Assembly (NCBI GenBank): GCA_030645495.1
Contig: JAUSLV010000018.1
Span: 248,001 to 312,000 of the forward strand
Source of the DNA: Actinomycetota bacterium
GTDB taxonomy: Bacteria > Actinomycetota > Acidimicrobiia > Acidimicrobiales > Ilumatobacteraceae
Length of the DNA stretch: 64,000 bases
Direction: 5' to 3'
Shown: positions 8,177 to 17,906 of the stretch, piece by piece
How positions within the stretch are numbered: the first letter of the stretch is position 1
How the letters are laid out: every line of letters begins with the position of its first letter
The notes under the pieces: generated by a model
Seen by the model: only the letters and a program-made list of their open reading frames with translations
Told to the model about the DNA's origin: nothing
Databases searched by the model: none
Program-made: the position numbers and the translations under genes

Positions 8177-9565
8177 ATGAAGACTGGACGCACGTCCACA
8201 CGACTGCTCGCAGCATTGGTCTGCGGGTCACTGTTCGTCGCTGCCTGCAGCGACGACAAGAAGGACGACGGCGCAACCGACGAGACGACGGTCGACTCGA
8301 CCGGCGATTCCACGGTCACCACCGACGCCACCGAGACCACCATCGGCGAGCCCGAGACCTGGGCCGTCGACACTGCCGACTGCATCGATCCGGCTGCGGC
8401 CGACGAGCTGATCGAAGGCACGATCAAGATCGGTGCGGTGATGCCGCTCACGGGCGACACCTCCGCCGACGAGGCGTTCTCGCCGGTCGTCGCCGGCTGG
8501 CAGGCCTACATGGACTACGCCAACGAAACCGGCCTGCTGGGTGATGTCACGATCGAGCACTCCGTCGAGGACGACCAGTACAACAAGGACCTCACCCCCG
8601 GTGCGGTCTCGTCGCTGATCGACGCGGGTGTGCAGGTGTTCTCCGGCATTCTCGGTTCGCCGAACAACCTCGCCGTGCGCGACACCCTCAACGAGGAGTG
8701 CATCCCGCAGCTGGGCAACCTCACCGGCCTTCCGGCCTGGGGCACCGACGTCGCCGACTACCCGTGGACCACGGGCCAGCTGGTGCCGTACACCGTCGAG
8801 TCGCGTGTGTACATGCAGTTCCTCAAGGAGCAGTTCCCCGAAGGTGCCACCGTCGCCCTGTTCTACGTGAACAGCGACTTCGGCCAGTCGTACGCCGACG
8901 TGATCAAGGCCGAGGGTGCTGAGTTCGGTCTGGAGATCGTGGCCGAGGAGACCATCGAGCCCACCGACTCCGCGCCGCCCGCCGGCCAGCTCACCACCAT
9001 TGCCGCCGCCAAGCCCGACGCGATCATCTCGATCCCGCTGGGTGCCGGCTGCATCAGCTACTTGGCTGCCTTGGCCGAGAAGAAGGCGCAGACCGCTGGT
9101 TGGGAGCCGATGAACATCGTCACCAACACGTGCGCCAGCGCGCTGATCCTCGCGGTTGCGGGTGCCAACGGCACCGGCCTCTACACGTCGAACAACCTGC
9201 TCGACGTGGCCGATCCGGCCAACGCGGCGCTGCCGCAGGTGAAGGCCTACCTCGAGTTCATGGACAGCAAGGGCCTCAGCGACAAGGTCACCACGGCCAC
9301 GGCTGGGTGGAACACCGCCGAGACCACGGTGGCGATCATCAAGCAGGCGCAGGAGTCCGAGGCCGGTCTCACCCGCGCTTCGATCATCAACGCTGCCCGC
9401 AACTTCGAGTACACCCCGTCGATGGGCCGCCCCGGCGTGGTGTTCAAGATGAACGGCGAAGCCGACGCGTTCTTGGCCGAGTCGCTGCAGGTGCTGCAGT
9501 GGGACGCCGGTACGTCGAAGTTCACGCCGCAGGGTGATCTGATCACCGACTTCGAAACCGCCTGA
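8177..9565 (+). CDS. HAAT-family substrate-binding lipoprotein
   Basis: 462 residues; ATG 8177 is preceded by AAGGGGGAAATGC, a good ribosome site. The signal peptide ends in a lipobox (L-F-V-A-A-C-S; Cys at about residue 25). A Thr/Asp-rich linker of ~30 residues follows, then a type-I periplasmic binding fold (I-K-I-G-A-V-M-P-L-T-G-D, later G-V-Q-V-F-S-G-I-L-G-S). It captures the solute outside the membrane for LivFGHM. Being last in the operon directly before a strong terminator fits the need for high expression. The ligand is not deducible. Confidence 0.9.
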   Translation: MKTGRTSTRLLAALVCGSLFVAACSDDKKDDGATDETTVDSTGDSTVTTDATETTIGEPETWAVDTADCIDPAAADELIEGTIKIGAVMPLTGDTSADEAFSPVVAGWQAYMDYANETGLLGDVTIEHSVEDDQYNKDLTPGAVSSLIDAGVQVFSGILGSPNNLAVRDTLNEECIPQLGNLTGLPAWGTDVADYPWTTGQLVPYTVESRVYMQFLKEQFPEGATVALFYVNSDFGQSYADVIKAEGAEFGLEIVAEETIEPTDSAPPAGQLTTIAAAKPDAIISIPLGAGCISYLAALAEKKAQTAGWEPMNIVTNTCASALILAVAGANGTGLYTSNNLLDVADPANAALPQVKAYLEFMDSKGLSDKVTTATAGWNTAETTVAIIKQAQESEAGLTRASIINAARNFEYTPSMGRPGVVFKMNGEADAFLAESLQVLQWDAGTSKFTPQGDLITDFETA

Positions 9566-9592
9566 CGGTTCCGAACACGCAGTACTGACGGC

Positions 9593-9620
9593 AACGGCCC
9601 GCCCCTCGGGGCGGGCCGTT
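9593..9620 (+). terminator. intrinsic terminator after the HAAT operon
   Basis: Perfect 12-bp GC-rich inverted repeat (AACGGCCCGCCC with GGGCGGGCCGTT) around a CTCG tetraloop, 28 nt after the binding-protein stop. There is no U-tract, as is usual in GC-rich actinobacteria. It separates the operon from the convergent rarD-like gene. Confidence 0.8.
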
Positions 9621-9688
9621 CCGCGTGCCGGGTTGGGCGTGCCGGGTTGGGTGGACGGGGTCAGCCGGCTCGGCTCAGGCAGCTCGGT

Positions 9689-10630
9689 TCAGGTGGTGAC
9701 GAGCCGTGCTCGGCGGGCGCGCACCGTGGAATCCACCGTCAGCACCGCCAGGCCCGCCCACACCAGGGCGAACCCGATCAGCCGGTCGGTGGGCATCGCC
9801 TCGTCGTAGAGCAACCAGCCGATCAGGAAGTTCAGCGAGGGCACGATGTACTGCATCGGCCCGATGATCGTGAGCGGCACCCGCTTGGCCGCAAAGGCGA
9901 ACAGCATCAACGGAACCACCGTTGCTAATCCGGTGCCGGCGGTGTAGGCGAGCTGCACGGTCGTGGCGCTGTAGGGGATGCTGTCGGTGTTCCCAGCGAG
10001 CACGGCCACCAGCACCACCGCGGGCAGCGCCAACACGAACGACTCGGCGGCCATGCTCTCCACCGGGGTGAGCGGCACCTGCTTCTTGATGTAGCCGTAG
10101 ATCGTCCACGACACGGCGATCGCGATCGCGAGGTACGGCACCCGCCCGTACGACACGGTGAGCACCGCCACCGAGGCGATGGCGAGCGCGATCGCAGCCT
10201 TCTGGGCGAGGCGCAGCTGCTCGTGCAACACGAGCACGCCCACCGTCACCGTGCCCAGCGGAGCGATGAAGTAGCCGAGTGCGGTTTCGAGCACGTGGTC
10301 GTGCACGACGGCCCACACGTACGACGTCCAGTTGATCGTGAGGAACAGCGACGCGACTGCGACAGTTCCCAGCAGGTGCGGCGTGCGGAACACCGTGGCC
10401 ACCTGCGTCCAGCGGTGTGTGACGGTGAGCACGATCGCCATCACCACGGCCGCGGTGGTGATGCGCCACCCGATCAGCTCGAACGCGTCGAAGCGGTGCA
10501 GCTGCTTCCAGTAGATGGTGAGCAGGCCCCACACCGCATACGTGGCGAAGCCGACGATGATGCCGGTGCGCTGCTCGTGGTGCGGTTCGTGGCCCGCGTC
10601 GTGGTGCCCGCTGCTTGGTGACCGGCTCAT
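9689..10630 (-). CDS. rarD: RarD-like EamA-family transporter
   Basis: 313 residues, about ten hydrophobic segments, hydrophilic His-rich N-terminus (H-H-D-A-G-H-E-P-H-H). The motifs Y-A-V-W-G-L-L-T-I-Y-W-K and, later, F-I-A-P-L and I-G-P-M-Q-Y-I-V-P-S-L-N-F-L-I are typical of RarD proteins of the drug/metabolite transporter superfamily. Substrate is unknown. ATG 10630 abuts the stop of the serine hydrolase upstream (10631), so the two are probably co-transcribed. Confidence 0.88.
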   Translation of the reverse strand: MSRSPSSGHHDAGHEPHHEQRTGIIVGFATYAVWGLLTIYWKQLHRFDAFELIGWRITTAAVVMAIVLTVTHRWTQVATVFRTPHLLGTVAVASLFLTINWTSYVWAVVHDHVLETALGYFIAPLGTVTVGVLVLHEQLRLAQKAAIALAIASVAVLTVSYGRVPYLAIAIAVSWTIYGYIKKQVPLTPVESMAAESFVLALPAVVLVAVLAGNTDSIPYSATTVQLAYTAGTGLATVVPLMLFAFAAKRVPLTIIGPMQYIVPSLNFLIGWLLYDEAMPTDRLIGFALVWAGLAVLTVDSTVRARRARLVTT

Positions 10631-11740
10631 TCAGGCGTGCACCAGACCGAGCGCGAGGTGGTTGAGTGCCGCGGCCCGGCGGAACTCGACGCGCGGGTCC
10701 TGGTGGAGCGTGTCGTTGAGGAAGCTGAAGCTGAGGCCCGACGCCGGGTCGACCCAGCAGAGTTGGCCTCCCGCGCCGGTGTGGCCGAACGCTCGCGGTG
10801 CCGGCGGCATCCAGCGGTGCAGGTGGTAACCGTCGTGGCCCGACACGTAGCCCGCGATCGTGCGGTTGGCCGGCACGCCGTCGCTGACGTTGATGCTGCC
10901 GTTGCGCACGGTGCTGAGGGCATCGGCCAGCCAATCGTCGGGCAGCGCGCCGCCGCGGTTGTGCAGGAACTGCTGGTACACCAGCGCCATCTCGTCGGCG
11001 CGGGCGATGGCTCCGCCCCCCGGTATGCCGGCGGTCTGCACCGAGCGGATGTTCATCGTCAGCAGCGCGTCGGGGCCGATCGTGGAGATGGGTACGAGAT
11101 CTGGTCGGCCGAACGTGGCGACGAGGTCGGCCGTGTCGGGCGGGTAGGTGCCGTGGGCGCGCACCGTGACGGCGGTCGATACCTCGGGGCCCAGCAGGGG
11201 GCCGACTCCCGCCGGTTGGAACACGCGATCGTTCACCACGTCGAGGTAGTTGCGTCCGTTGAGCGCCTGCAGCAGTTCGGCGATCACCCAGTGGGCTGCA
11301 ACGGGGTGGTACTCGGTGCGGGTGCCCGCGGGCCACGCCAGCGGCCACTCGGCGAACTGGGCGCGCCGGCCCGCGCTGGTTCCCCAACGGTCGGGTTCGA
11401 TGGGCGCTTGCGGGAAGCCGCCCTGCATCGTCAGCAACTGCAGCACGGTGACATCGCCCTTGCCGTGGTGCCCGAACTCGGGCAGATATGCGGCCACCGG
11501 CGCGGTGAGCTGGAGGGTGCCGTCGGCGAAGTGGGGCAGCAGCGCCATCGCCGTCAGCGGCTTCGTGGCGGAGAAGACCACGAACCGATCATGCGTGGTG
11601 GCAGTGCCGAAGGCTTCGAACACGACCACCGCGCCGTGCAGCCCAACGGCGACCTGCGCGGCGGTGATCTCGCCGTTGGCCAGATCGAGGCGGATTCGGT
11701 CGGTGAGGTCGGCGAGGCGGGAGCGGTCGATCACGGTCAT
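10631..11740 (-). CDS. class C beta-lactamase-like serine hydrolase / esterase
   Basis: 369 residues from ATG 11740 (M-T-V-I-D-R-S). The frame is open far upstream, but that is antisense to other genes. The nucleophile motif S-x-x-K is S57-A-T-K60, the second motif Y-x-P has Tyr144 (Y-H-P), and a late H-T-G-A-G-G replaces the lactamase K-T-G. This pattern fits EstB-like esterases and D-peptidase-like members of the beta-lactamase superfamily better than a resistance enzyme. No signal peptide is seen, so it is likely cytoplasmic. Natural substrate unknown. Confidence 0.85.
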   Translation of the reverse strand: MTVIDRSRLADLTDRIRLDLANGEITAAQVAVGLHGAVVVFEAFGTATTHDRFVVFSATKPLTAMALLPHFADGTLQLTAPVAAYLPEFGHHGKGDVTVLQLLTMQGGFPQAPIEPDRWGTSAGRRAQFAEWPLAWPAGTRTEYHPVAAHWVIAELLQALNGRNYLDVVNDRVFQPAGVGPLLGPEVSTAVTVRAHGTYPPDTADLVATFGRPDLVPISTIGPDALLTMNIRSVQTAGIPGGGAIARADEMALVYQQFLHNRGGALPDDWLADALSTVRNGSINVSDGVPANRTIAGYVSGHDGYHLHRWMPPAPRAFGHTGAGGQLCWVDPASGLSFSFLNDTLHQDPRVEFRRAAALNHLALGLVHA

Positions 11741-11836
11741 CGCCGCACACGCTACGGGAGCGACTGCTGCCGTCAGGGGCACCGGCATCCGGGCAGCCTG
11801 CTGGCGCGTCGACCGCAGGGTGTGAGAATCTGTGTC

Positions 11837-12454
11837 ATGCCTCAGGACGTGGCGAGCGGCGAGCAACCCCGGGGTGCTGTGCGCGTCGTGTTCGTGCGTG
11901 CGCTGGTCGTCGTGGTGTCGGGTGCGCTGATCGCCGCGTCGGCGGCCGGCGGCTACGTCGCTGCGGGGAAGCTCGACTTCCAGGTCAGCGAACCCGGTGA
12001 TGTGTCGTCGGCACCGTTCATCGTCGAGACCGATGAGTTCACGATCGAGCTGCCAGGGGCTCCGGTCGTGCGTGATGAAGTGGTGACTGACGCAGAACTT
12101 GAGATCCCTGTCACCACGTGGAATGCCGCCCGCGCAGACGGTTCTGGCGTGGTGGTGTTGTCGGCCGACTACACGCAGGCGCTTCAGCTGCCCGGATTCT
12201 CCGTCGACCTGATGTACGACGCGATCGCCCAGTCTGCGGAAGCCAATTTCGACGGCACGCTGGTCTCCTCGGAGGGCGTGGCAGTAGACGATGACGTCGC
12301 ACGTCGTATCGTTCTTCAAGGCCGCGGCGAGTACTTGTTCATGTACAGCGTGATCCACGACGGCACGCTCGTCAAGATTGCGGAGACCTCCACGTCCGAC
12401 ACCCCGCCGCCCGAGTTCGAGGCGGTCATAGCCAGCCTGGTGTGGAAGGGCTGA
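11837..12454 (+). CDS. membrane-anchored extracytoplasmic protein, unknown function
   Basis: 205 residues from ATG 11837. One hydrophobic segment (about residues 18-42, V-F-V-R-A-L-V-V-V-V-S-G-A-L) precedes a soluble domain rich in acidic residues and beta-prone stretches (F-T-I-E-L-P-G-A-P, V-V-V-L-S-A-D-Y). It likely sits in the membrane with the domain outside. I do not recognise the family; F-T-I-E-L-P-G-A-P at the start of the domain is reminiscent of small secreted actinobacterial proteins. It diverges from the serine hydrolase. Confidence 0.7.
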   Translation: MPQDVASGEQPRGAVRVVFVRALVVVVSGALIAASAAGGYVAAGKLDFQVSEPGDVSSAPFIVETDEFTIELPGAPVVRDEVVTDAELEIPVTTWNAARADGSGVVVLSADYTQALQLPGFSVDLMYDAIAQSAEANFDGTLVSSEGVAVDDDVARRIVLQGRGEYLFMYSVIHDGTLVKIAETSTSDTPPPEFEAVIASLVWKG

Positions 12455-12499
12455 CCTCGACACGTCGTACCGTCCGGCGGCTGTGCTACGCATGAACGC

Positions 12500-13357
12500 G
12501 TGAAGCACCCCCACATCGAGTGCACCGGCGGCAACGGTGTTCGGCTCGTGGCCGACGCTTACGGCGACCCGACCAACCCTGCGGTGCTGCTGTTGCACGG
12601 CGGCGGGCAGAACCGCCACTCGTGGGGCGGCACTGCGGCCAAGTTGGCCAAGGGTGGGTTCTACGCCGTCAGCGCCGACATGCGCGGCCACGGCGACAGC
12701 GGCTGGGATCCGTTCGGCGACTACGGCATGGGCGTGCTGCGCGCGGATGTCGAGGCCTGGTGTGCGCTGTTGCACCGGCCGGCGCTCGTGGGTGCCTCGA
12801 TGGGTGGCATGGCCGGCCTGCGCACCGAGGGGCAGCGCGCGATGGAGGGCTTGCCGCCTGCTGCCGCTGCCCTGGTGCTGGTCGACATCGCCCACCGCAG
12901 CGAGCCCGAGGGTGTGCAGCGCATTGTCGATTTCATGACCGCCCGCCCCGACGGTTACGCGTCGCTGGAGGAAGCCGCCGAAGCAGTGGCCGGCTACCTG
13001 CCGCACCGCCCACCGCCGAGCATCGAGGGCCTGGCGCGCAACTTGCGCCTCGGTGAGGATGGCCGCTACCGCTGGCACTGGGACCCAGCGTTCATGGACC
13101 TTCGTCGGCGCTCGACGGTGAGCACGGCGATCAACGACAACGAGGCCCACGCTCGTGCGCTGACGCTGCCGGTGATGTTGGTGCGCGGCCGGATGAGCGA
13201 TGTGGTGAGCGAGGAGTCGGCGCAGGAGTTCCTCACGCTCGTGCCGCAGGCCGAGTATGTCGATGTGGGCGACGCGCACCACATGGTGGCCGGCGATCGC
13301 AACGACGCGTTTACCGAGCCGGTGGTGGGCTTCCTGCACCGCGTGCTGCCGCACTGA
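12500..13357 (+). CDS. alpha/beta hydrolase
   Basis: 285 residues from GTG 12500; an ATG at 12492 hits a stop after three codons, so GTG must be used. The oxyanion loop is L-L-H-G-G-G-Q-N, the nucleophile elbow G-A-S100-M-G-G, and the catalytic His lies in V-G-D-A-H-H-M-V near the C-terminus. A cap domain between them holds R-P-P-P-S-I-E-G-L. Substrate is unknown; peroxidase-type and ester-type hydrolases share this pattern. It sits two bases upstream of the phosphogluconolactonase gene, apparently in one transcript with pgl and pgi. Confidence 0.85.
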   Translation: MKHPHIECTGGNGVRLVADAYGDPTNPAVLLLHGGGQNRHSWGGTAAKLAKGGFYAVSADMRGHGDSGWDPFGDYGMGVLRADVEAWCALLHRPALVGASMGGMAGLRTEGQRAMEGLPPAAAALVLVDIAHRSEPEGVQRIVDFMTARPDGYASLEEAAEAVAGYLPHRPPPSIEGLARNLRLGEDGRYRWHWDPAFMDLRRRSTVSTAINDNEAHARALTLPVMLVRGRMSDVVSEESAQEFLTLVPQAEYVDVGDAHHMVAGDRNDAFTEPVVGFLHRVLPH

Positions 13358-13358
13358 C

Positions 13359-14030
13359 ATGAGCGACCTGCGCATTGCCCTCGACGCGGCTGGCGCTGCC
13401 GAGGAGGCTGCTGTGTGGCTCGCTGCGCAACTACGCAACGCCGTGCGGCGGCGCGGGGCAGCGACGCTGGCGCTCAGTGGCGGCAGCACCCCGGCGGCGA
13501 TGGTTGCGACGCTCGTGTCGCTCGCCGTGCCGTGGGCGAGCGTGCAGGTGTGGCAGGTGGACGAACGAGTGGCGCCCGACGGCGACGCGGCGCGGAACGC
13601 AGGGCTGCTGCAGGCGTTGCCGGTGCTGCCCCGACAGCTGCACCTCATGCCGGTCACCGCGGCCCACCTGGATGCGGCCGCAGCGCGCTACGCGGCCTCG
13701 CTGCCGCCACGCTTCGACGTGGTGCACCTCGGCCTCGGCGATGACGGCCACGCCGCGTCGTGGCCGCCCGGTGATCCGGTGATCGATTCACCCCACGACG
13801 TGGCGATCAGCGGTGAGTACCGAGGGCGCGTACGGATGACGCTCACACCGCCGGTCGTGAATCGTGCGCGTCACCGACTGCTCCTGGTGTGCGGTGCCGC
13901 CAAAGCCGTACCGCTGCAGCGGTGGTTGCTGCACGATCCACTGCTGCCGGCCGATCGCCTGCGTCGAGCCGGCACCGTGGTGGTTGCCGACGCCGCCGCA
14001 GCAGCCGCGCTGCCACCACCGGCTGAGTAG
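13359..14030 (+). CDS. pgl: 6-phosphogluconolactonase (DevB type)
   Basis: 223 residues. The sugar-phosphate binding loop L-A-L-S-G-G-S-T-P (about 41-49), [10 protein letters not shown] and [13 protein letters not shown] are the three hallmark motifs of the NagB/RpiA-fold lactonases; the last contains the catalytic His. It hydrolyses 6-phosphogluconolactone in the oxidative pentose phosphate pathway. The neighbouring pgi gene uses the same substrate pool. zwf and gnd are not in view. Confidence 0.88.
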   Translation: MSDLRIALDAAGAAEEAAVWLAAQLRNAVRRRGAATLALSGGSTPAAMVATLVSLAVPWASVQVWQVDERVAPDGDAARNAGLLQALPVLPRQLHLMPVTAAHLDAAAARYAASLPPRFDVVHLGLGDDGHAASWPPGDPVIDSPHDVAISGEYRGRVRMTLTPPVVNRARHRLLLVCGAAKAVPLQRWLLHDPLLPADRLRRAGTVVVADAAAAAALPPPAE

Positions 14031-14041
14031 CGTCGAGGCCG

Positions 14042-15646
14042 ATGGACATCTCCACCACTCCCCAGTGGGCGGCGTTGCAGGCAACCCCCGCGCCCGCCCA
14101 CCTGCGCACACTGTTCGCCTCCGACCCCAACCGTGCCGATCGCTACGTGGTGCAGGCCGGCGTCCTGCGCATCGACTACTCGAAGCACCTCGTCGACGAC
14201 GGCGTGCTGGCAGCGCTGCTGGCGGTGGCCGATGCAGCCGGTGTCGCCGAGCGCCGTGAGGCGATGTTCACCGGCGAGCAGGTGAACGCCACCGAGCAGC
14301 GGGCGGTGCTGCACACCGCGCTGCGCACCCCGCGTACCGCGCACGTGTTCGTCGATGGTCACGATGTGGTGCCCGGGGTGCACGAGGTGCTGGATCGGAT
14401 GGCGGCGTTCGCCGAGCGGGTGCGCAGCGGCGACTGGCGCGGTGCCACCGGCCAACAGATCCGCACGGTCGTGAACATCGGTATCGGCGGCAGCGACCTC
14501 GGCCCGGCGATGGCCTACCTGGCCACGGAGGCGTTCGGGCAGGCGGGACTGTCGTGCCGCTTCGTCAGCAACGTCGACGGCGCCGACATCCACACGAACC
14601 TGAAGGATCTCGATCCGGCCACGACATTGGTGGTGGTCAGCTCGAAGACGTTCACCACGATCGAGACGATCACCAACGCGCAGGAGGCCCGCCGCTGGCT
14701 GGCCGACGCACTCGGCGCCGAGGCCGTGGCCAAGCACTTCGTGGCCGTCAGCACGAACGCCGAGAAGGTGGCTGCGTTCGGGATCGACACGGGCAACATG
14801 TTCGGCTTCTGGGACTGGGTGGGCGGCCGCTACTCGGTCGACTCGGCGATCGGCCTCTCGCTGATGATCGCGATCGGGCCCGACGCCTTCAGCGAGTTCC
14901 TGGCCGGGTTCCACACGATCGACAGCCACTTCCGCACGGCACCATTCGCGCAGAACGCACCGGTGCTGATGGGCATGTTGGGCATCTGGTACCACAACGT
15001 GCTGGGTGCGGAAACGAAGGCCGTGCTGCCGTACTCGCACGAGCTGCGCCGCTTCACCGCCTACCTGCAGCAACTCGACATGGAGAGCAATGGCAAGCGC
15101 GTGCGCACCGACGGCGGCGAGGTGACCATCACCACCGGCCCCGTCATCTGGGGCGAGCCGGGCACGAACGGACAGCATGCGTTCTACCAACTGCTGCACC
15201 AGGGCACACGGCTGGTGCCGGTGGACTTCATCGGCTTCGCGCAGCCGAACCACCCGCTGCTGGCGCAGCACGACCTGCTGATGTCGAACCTGTTCGCGCA
15301 AGGCGAGGCGCTGGCGTTCGGCAAGACGCTGGAGGAAGTGCTGGCCGAAGGCACACCGCCGCACCAGCAGGCCCACCGGGTGTTCCCCGGCAATCGCCCC
15401 AGCACGACGATCCTGGCGCCGCGGCTCACGCCGGGTGTGCTGGGCCAGCTGATCGCGCTCTACGAGCAGATCGTGTTCGTGCAGGGTGTGGTGTGGGGCA
15501 TCAACAGCTTCGACCAGTGGGGCGTGGAGCTGGGCAAGGTGTTGGCCAACCGCATCACCCCCGAGCTCACGGCGGCCGACAGCCCGCAGCACGACGCGGG
15601 CACCAACGCGCTCATCCAGTGGTATCGCGCCAACCGCGTCGGCTGA
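14042..15646 (+). CDS. pgi: glucose-6-phosphate isomerase
   Basis: 534 residues, close to the usual ~540-550. Recognisable segments are [12 protein letters not shown] (phosphate binding), [25 protein letters not shown] with the catalytic Glu/His, and [14 protein letters not shown] near the C-terminus with the conserved Lys. It interconverts glucose 6-phosphate and fructose 6-phosphate. It lies 11 nt downstream of pgl. A long antisense open frame here is a composition artefact. Confidence 0.95.
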   Translation: MDISTTPQWAALQATPAPAHLRTLFASDPNRADRYVVQAGVLRIDYSKHLVDDGVLAALLAVADAAGVAERREAMFTGEQVNATEQRAVLHTALRTPRTAHVFVDGHDVVPGVHEVLDRMAAFAERVRSGDWRGATGQQIRTVVNIGIGGSDLGPAMAYLATEAFGQAGLSCRFVSNVDGADIHTNLKDLDPATTLVVVSSKTFTTIETITNAQEARRWLADALGAEAVAKHFVAVSTNAEKVAAFGIDTGNMFGFWDWVGGRYSVDSAIGLSLMIAIGPDAFSEFLAGFHTIDSHFRTAPFAQNAPVLMGMLGIWYHNVLGAETKAVLPYSHELRRFTAYLQQLDMESNGKRVRTDGGEVTITTGPVIWGEPGTNGQHAFYQLLHQGTRLVPVDFIGFAQPNHPLLAQHDLLMSNLFAQGEALAFGKTLEEVLAEGTPPHQQAHRVFPGNRPSTTILAPRLTPGVLGQLIALYEQIVFVQGVVWGINSFDQWGVELGKVLANRITPELTAADSPQHDAGTNALIQWYRANRVG

Positions 15647-15651
15647 GGTGC

Positions 15652-16887
15652 TCAGGGAACCCTGGCGAAGACGGCCTTCAGGTACGCGCCTTGGGGGAAA
15701 CCGATCGGGTGATCGACGGGATGGCTGGTGCGGCGCCACTCCTCGAGCGGGCGGCCTGCTTGGGCCGCAGCGTGCGACACCGTGAGGTGGAACTCGTCGG
15801 CCGTCACGCGGCTGCTGCATGACGCCTGCACGTAGAGCCCGTCGGGCCGCACGAGTCGAACTGCCTTCTCGGTGAGGCGGGCGTACGACGCGAGCGCACG
15901 GTCGACACTGGTCTGGCGAGGGGTGAACGACGGCGGGTCAATGATCACGATCTCGAACCGCTCGCCGTTGCGCCACAACCGATCGAGCACCTCGTACGCG
16001 TCGCCGACGATGGGCCGGTACTTGCACGCCGCCACGTTGGGCACCTTGATGTTGTGCTGCAGGTTGCGCGCCGCCACCGCGAGTGTGGGCTCGCTGATGT
16101 CGACCGTCACCACCTCGGTGGCGCCGCCCGCGGCGGCGTGCACGGTGAAGCCACCAGTTGCTGCGAACATGTCGAGCACCTTGGCACCCTCGGCCTGGGT
16201 GCCCACCAGCACGCGGTTCTCGCGCTGGTCGAGGAAGTGGCCGGTCTTCTGGCCGTGGATGACATCGGCCTCGAACGTGAGGCCGTGCTCGCGGAACAGC
16301 ACCGGCTCGGTGGGTGCGGTGCCCAGCAGCGCGTCGCCCTCTTCCAGCCCGTGTAGTAGCGCCTTCTCCAGGTTGCGCGCGTGGCGCAGCACGAGCGCAT
16401 CGGGGTGGAACACGTCGTCGATCGCCGGCACCAGGTCGGCCAGGTGCGGCACCCAGATCGCGTTGTAGATCTTCAGCACCATCGTGCCCGCATAGTGATC
16501 GAGCACGATGCCGGGCATGCCGTCGTTCTCGCCGTTGATACAGCGGTAGCCGGTGGTGTCGCCGCGCTCGATGAGCTTGTCGCGCAGCGCCAGTGCGGTC
16601 TGCAGCTTGGCGGTCCAGAAGGCACGGTCGATCGTGGCCGGCTTGCCCTTGTGCACGATCTTGATGCGGATCGGGCTGTCGGGGTCGTACAAGCCCACGG
16701 CCACGAACTTGCGATCGTCGTCGAACACCACGGCCAGGTCGCCGGACGCGCCGGTGCCCTTGATCGAGTCGATCGAGTTCTCGTAGACCCACGGGTGGCC
16801 CGAGCGGATGCCGCGCAGTGCCTCGGGAGTGACCCGTACGGCGAGCCGGGTGGCCGACGGCTTGGGGAGGCGTTGCGCGGAAGTCAC
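15652..16887 (-). CDS. RlmI/RlmK-like 23S rRNA (cytosine-C5) methyltransferase
   Basis: 411 residues. The N-terminus has a PUA-like domain (R-G-I-R-S-G-H-P-W-V-Y-E-N). The SAM-binding Rossmann domain follows: V-L-D-M-F-A-A-T-G-G-F-T-V-H-A-A with V-V-T-V-D-I-S-E-P, and the catalytic loop V-I-I-D-P-P-S-F-T-P. A-S-C-S-S-R-V carries a cysteine at the RlmI catalytic position. N-G-E-N-D-G-M-P-G-I-V-L-D-H-Y is diagnostic of the RlmI family. Likely product m5C in rRNA. Converges on pgi with five bases between stops. Confidence 0.9.
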   Translation of the reverse strand: MTSAQRLPKPSATRLAVRVTPEALRGIRSGHPWVYENSIDSIKGTGASGDLAVVFDDDRKFVAVGLYDPDSPIRIKIVHKGKPATIDRAFWTAKLQTALALRDKLIERGDTTGYRCINGENDGMPGIVLDHYAGTMVLKIYNAIWVPHLADLVPAIDDVFHPDALVLRHARNLEKALLHGLEEGDALLGTAPTEPVLFREHGLTFEADVIHGQKTGHFLDQRENRVLVGTQAEGAKVLDMFAATGGFTVHAAAGGATEVVTVDISEPTLAVAARNLQHNIKVPNVAACKYRPIVGDAYEVLDRLWRNGERFEIVIIDPPSFTPRQTSVDRALASYARLTEKAVRLVRPDGLYVQASCSSRVTADEFHLTVSHAAAQAGRPLEEWRRTSHPVDHPIGFPQGAYLKAVFARVP

Positions 16888-16982
16888 ATGTCAAGGGTAC
16901 GGGAGATGCGTCGTGGCCGCTCCACGATGCGGCAGAGTGGTGCACGTATGAGTGCGACACTGAACTTCCACGCGGGCCGCTG

Positions 16983-17906
16983 ATGGCCGACGCACTCGAA
17001 CGGATCACCAACCTGGTGGCGCTGCTGATGGCCACTCGCACGCCGCTGACCCACGAGCAGATCGCCAACGAACTCGCCGGGCAATACCCCGCCGGCGACT
17101 CGGCGACGCGCGGTGCCTTCGAGCGCGACAAGGCGCTGCTGCGCGAGATCGGCGTGCCGCTGGAGAGCGAAGTGTTGGCCGGCAGCGACGCGGGCAAGAC
17201 CGCCTATCGCATCGACCGCAACCGCTATGAGCTCACCGATCTGCAACTGGAACCCGACGAACGGGTGGCGCTGCAGCTGGCGGTGGCCGCCGCTCGCTTG
17301 GCCGACGCGCAGTTCGGCTTGCTGAAGCTGGGTGGCGAACGCAGTTCGTCGCCGGTGGTGGTTGCCAACATTCCCGACCTGCCCGCGCTGCCACAGCTGC
17401 GTGAGGCCACGGCCACCCGTTCGCAGGTCACGTTCCAGTACCGGGGAACGGCGCGAACGCTGCAGCCCTACTCGCTGATGCTGCGCGAGCGCTACTGGTA
17501 CGTGATCGGCCACGACCTGGGGCACGACGAGGTGCGCACCTACCGTGTGGATCGCATCGAAGGCGATCTCGTGGTGGGCGAGACTCACGCGTTCGAACGA
17601 CCGGTCGACTTCGATGCCCGCGCCACGTTCCCCTCCGACCCCAAGCTGTTGGGCGACGAACCGGCGGCACGTGCCGAAGTGCTGGTGGAGGCGGTGCGTG
17701 CCGACATGGTGGTGCGCGAGTTGGGCGACACCGCGGTGCTGTCCAGGCGCCCCGATGGTGGGGTGGTGGTGGAGGTGCCGTGCGCGAATGCCGACGCCTT
17801 CCGGTCGTGGCTGTTCGGCCTTGGCGTGCATGCCGAGGTGTTGGCACCGCCCGAGGTGCGTGCCGACGTCGTGGGCTGGCTGTCGGCGCTGGCTGGAGCT
17901 CGATGA
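16983..17906 (+). CDS. pafB: WYL-domain transcriptional regulator PafB
   Basis: 307 residues: N-terminal winged HTH (E-R-I-T-N-L-V-A-L-L...L-T-H-E-Q-I-A-N-E-L), then a WYL domain with L-Q-P-Y-S-L-M-L-R-E-R-Y-W-Y-V-I-G-H-D and the Arg-rich V-R-T-Y-R-V-D-R-I, then a WCX-like C-terminal extension. PafB and PafC form a heterodimer that activates SOS-independent DNA-damage genes in mycobacteria. Here pafB and pafC overlap by ATGA as in other actinobacteria. Proteasome and pupylation genes, often adjacent, are not in the window. Confidence 0.88.
   Translation: MADALERITNLVALLMATRTPLTHEQIANELAGQYPAGDSATRGAFERDKALLREIGVPLESEVLAGSDAGKTAYRIDRNRYELTDLQLEPDERVALQLAVAAARLADAQFGLLKLGGERSSSPVVVANIPDLPALPQLREATATRSQVTFQYRGTARTLQPYSLMLRERYWYVIGHDLGHDEVRTYRVDRIEGDLVVGETHAFERPVDFDARATFPSDPKLLGDEPAARAEVLVEAVRADMVVRELGDTAVLSRRPDGGVVVEVPCANADAFRSWLFGLGVHAEVLAPPEVRADVVGWLSALAGAR

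Noticed and set aside
10631-11740. Beta-lactamase resistance gene
   Set aside because: No signal peptide, and K-T-G is replaced by H-T-G; esterase or peptidase-like members of the superfamily fit better.
11741-13657. Long upstream extension of the serine hydrolase frame
   Set aside because: It is antisense to three clear plus-strand genes. The hydrolase's natural ATG is at 11740.
13871-15820. 649-codon minus-strand frame antisense to pgi
   Set aside because: Shadow of pgi; no recognisable motif or ribosome site.
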